Assembly: GCA_032173965.1 (NCBI GenBank)
Contig: CM063288.1
Location: 12,566,501 to 12,630,500 of the forward strand
Reading direction: 5' to 3'
Source of the DNA: Sitta carolinensis
Lineage: Eukaryota > Chordata > Aves > Passeriformes > Sittidae
DNA length: 64,000 bases
Shown one piece after another: positions 62,020-64,000 of the stretch. The first letter of the stretch is position 1; each line of letters opens with the position of its first letter. The notes under the pieces are model-generated. The model ran no database searches and had not been told where the DNA came from. It saw only the letters and a program-made list of their open reading frames with translations. A program made the position numbers and the translations under genes.

Positions 62020-64000
62020 GTAAGGTTATTTTCAAGCCAAGCAGTTTTTCAACAATGTACGTTTATGTAGATCTCATTTAAAACAGTAGCTTGTCACATG
62101 CTTTGTATTCATGGAAACTTCAGAGAACAGTTTTTAAAGTCCATGCAATCTGGATTTAATTTGCATTTTAATTAATATTTCAAATTAATTCCTTGGCCTC
62201 GTTTATTTATTTATTTATTTGAGGCTTCAAGAGCAAAGACTATCACAGTCTTGAAATTAGAAGGACTGGGATTTCTTTGAGTGCAGCTTTTATTTGGTCA
62301 TATTGTCCAAGACACCTCTGACTAATTACTAATATTAAATGGAATTAACTACTCTGTAGCTTAGACTTAAGCTTCTCATTTTCTTTATGGCAGATGCTGC
62401 AGCAAACTCACTTTGCAAGAAAGAGGAAAAAGTATTCATATTATCTATTAAGAGGGACTCAGTTTAAAATGAAGTTTTAGATACATGAAATTAAAAAAAA
62501 GCCCCTCATACTTGTGGAAAGAATGAGTTTACATGTAGATCTTGAGGAAAAAATGAAGACTGCTTTTCAGGAAAACATTTAAACAAATTCTTGGCTTTAG
62601 CTTTTTGTTGCACAAAGTGCTTAAACACATAATTTAGATTATAAACTTATCTTTCAGAAGTTAAAAAAAAAAATAAGTTAAATTCTATTCAAGCAATGAA
62701 TGTTTCAAATATGTTTAAAATTAATTGCAAGAAAGTGCAATTTTTCACCTATCCCAAACTGATTTGTTAGATATTAACAGCATCTAGTAATACTCTGTGT
62801 CAATTTGTTTTTTTTTTTTTTTTTATATAAAGGAAGCATAAGAGTTATGTTGGTTGGCTCTATACATGCTATAGGTGGTAAAACAGTGGATAAGATGATG
62901 CATAGCTATGAATTCAGTGCAGAAATAATATCACTGAACTCTAACAGTGCTTATTGCCTGAAAATTTCAAGGCAAATAAGCATGAAATTAGCAATTAAGG
63001 AAATTAACCTTACTACTAGAAGGTTATCAGAGTCAAAGAAACTGAGGCAGGAGACCAAACATCAACTGTTTTAAAATCAGCAGCCATCTAGCAGTCGAGT
63101 TGGAAGGAAGACATCCCTCAGTTGAGCCCCAGTGAGCACATCCCTGGCAGAGTCTGTCCCTCTTTGTTGGGAGAGCTGCAGGGTGCTGAAGAAACAGCCG
63201 AGTCCTCACTGGTGTTGGGGTAGGAAGCTCTGGGGGTACAAAAAAAGGGTCTTCTTTTCATACAGATGGAGATTTCCACATTTATGGCTACTGCCAAATA
63301 CACCAGGTGCCATGAAACATTTTCCTTGTGGTATTTGGGATTAGGATTTTAGTGAAGTCATTTTACATCGTTTGGCTTTTTGACACCTTTGGCTTTCCAC
63401 ACTTAAACCTATCTATAAAGAACACCAAACTTTCATCCATTTTTCGATTTTCAAAATGAGTTCATAACCCTCTGCTTCAGTCTCTAGGCTTCATACTGCT
63501 GAGAATGCTACAAAGCAGATGTGAAACTCTTAGAATAATCCACCATAAATTAGATGGTAGGAACTACATTCAAGTACCATAGACTTTATTTTTGCAAAGC
63601 TGATAAAACTCAACTCAGCTTTAAACTCTTTTCCTGACCAAAACAAACTAAAATTCCTCTCCAGAAGATTTAATTTGTTCATCTCTTTTTCATAGTCAAA
63701 GGATCAAGCTTGCTGTTCCATGTTCAGTTCTGTTAAAATCTGCTGAGAACACTGGCAGGTAGCTGACTCTGCCAAGCACATCCCAACAACCCTCAACGTG
63801 TGAATACTTTCAGGGATGGTGAAGAAGAACAGGAATTCAACTTATTTTTTAGAATCAATTTTACCAACACAGCACAAAATTCAGACTTCTGTAATTGGAA
63901 GACAATCTGTATTATAAAGAAATTTAGCAAGAGATTATGGAAACAGGAGATTTTACTCTGAAATCAATTCAATTGTGCTGTGTTCATGCAAGATTTCTTT
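62020..64000. other. Non-coding AT-rich DNA
   Basis: It holds a TTTA microsatellite at 62202-62220 and a run of 17 T at 62808-62824 followed by ATATAAAGG. No reading frame has a recognisable domain. The text near 63090-63110 (GAGTTGGAAGG) is too short to call as CR1. Confidence 0.5.
62202..62220. repeat. (TTTA)n microsatellite
   Basis: About four to five copies of TTTA before GAGGC. Simple tandem repeat. Confidence 0.92.

Noticed and set aside
63060..63130. GAGTTGGAAGG motif considered as an antisense CR1 end
   Set aside because: Only about 11 bases resemble CR1, and the expected following text is absent.

Overview
The window reads as ordinary AT-rich nuclear DNA from a bird. Two repeats support this. 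One is a full-length CR1 LINE 3' end at about 49789-50249. The other is a solo LTR of a common avian endogenous retrovirus type at about 4720-5270, whose sense strand is minus. A second, short CR1 3' terminus lies at about 17500-17553. There is no operon-like gene packing, no long credible reading frame, and most of the window is poor in CpG. It is most likely intergenic or long-intron sequence. I could not assign the species or the locus.

Layout. Positions 1-2960 are non-coding, with a 60-bp-period two-copy duplication at 430-542 and a stretch at 2200-2780 with scattered coding-like frames. Positions 3069-4230 hold a very GC-rich minisatellite with a 10-bp base unit and a higher-order pattern of alternating 81- and 69-bp blocks. 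It is followed by the LTR (4720-5270). From 5.3 to 24.5 kb there is AT-rich DNA with one CR1 remnant, long T runs and a possible ancient palindromic repeat near 14.1 kb. At 24520-24552 an A/T palindrome sits just before a CpG-rich cluster (24590-24885) that may be a promoter or first exon. From 24.9 to 61.7 kb there is more AT-rich DNA with simple repeats, the main CR1 copy and two candidate exons judged only from splice-site and frame logic (33122-33198 and 54321-54614). A second CpG-rich cluster with eight CTG units (61860-61990) ends near a good splice donor at 62020. The remainder to 64000 is AT-rich.

No complete protein-coding gene, rRNA, tRNA, CRISPR array or known small RNA could be supported. 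The long stop-free frames at 3.0-4.5 kb are a by-product of the GC-rich minisatellite. The strongest unusual object is that minisatellite: its higher-order periodicity, dense CpG and guanine-run spacing suggest a structure-forming, unstable locus. I saw nothing that amounts to a new multi-gene system.
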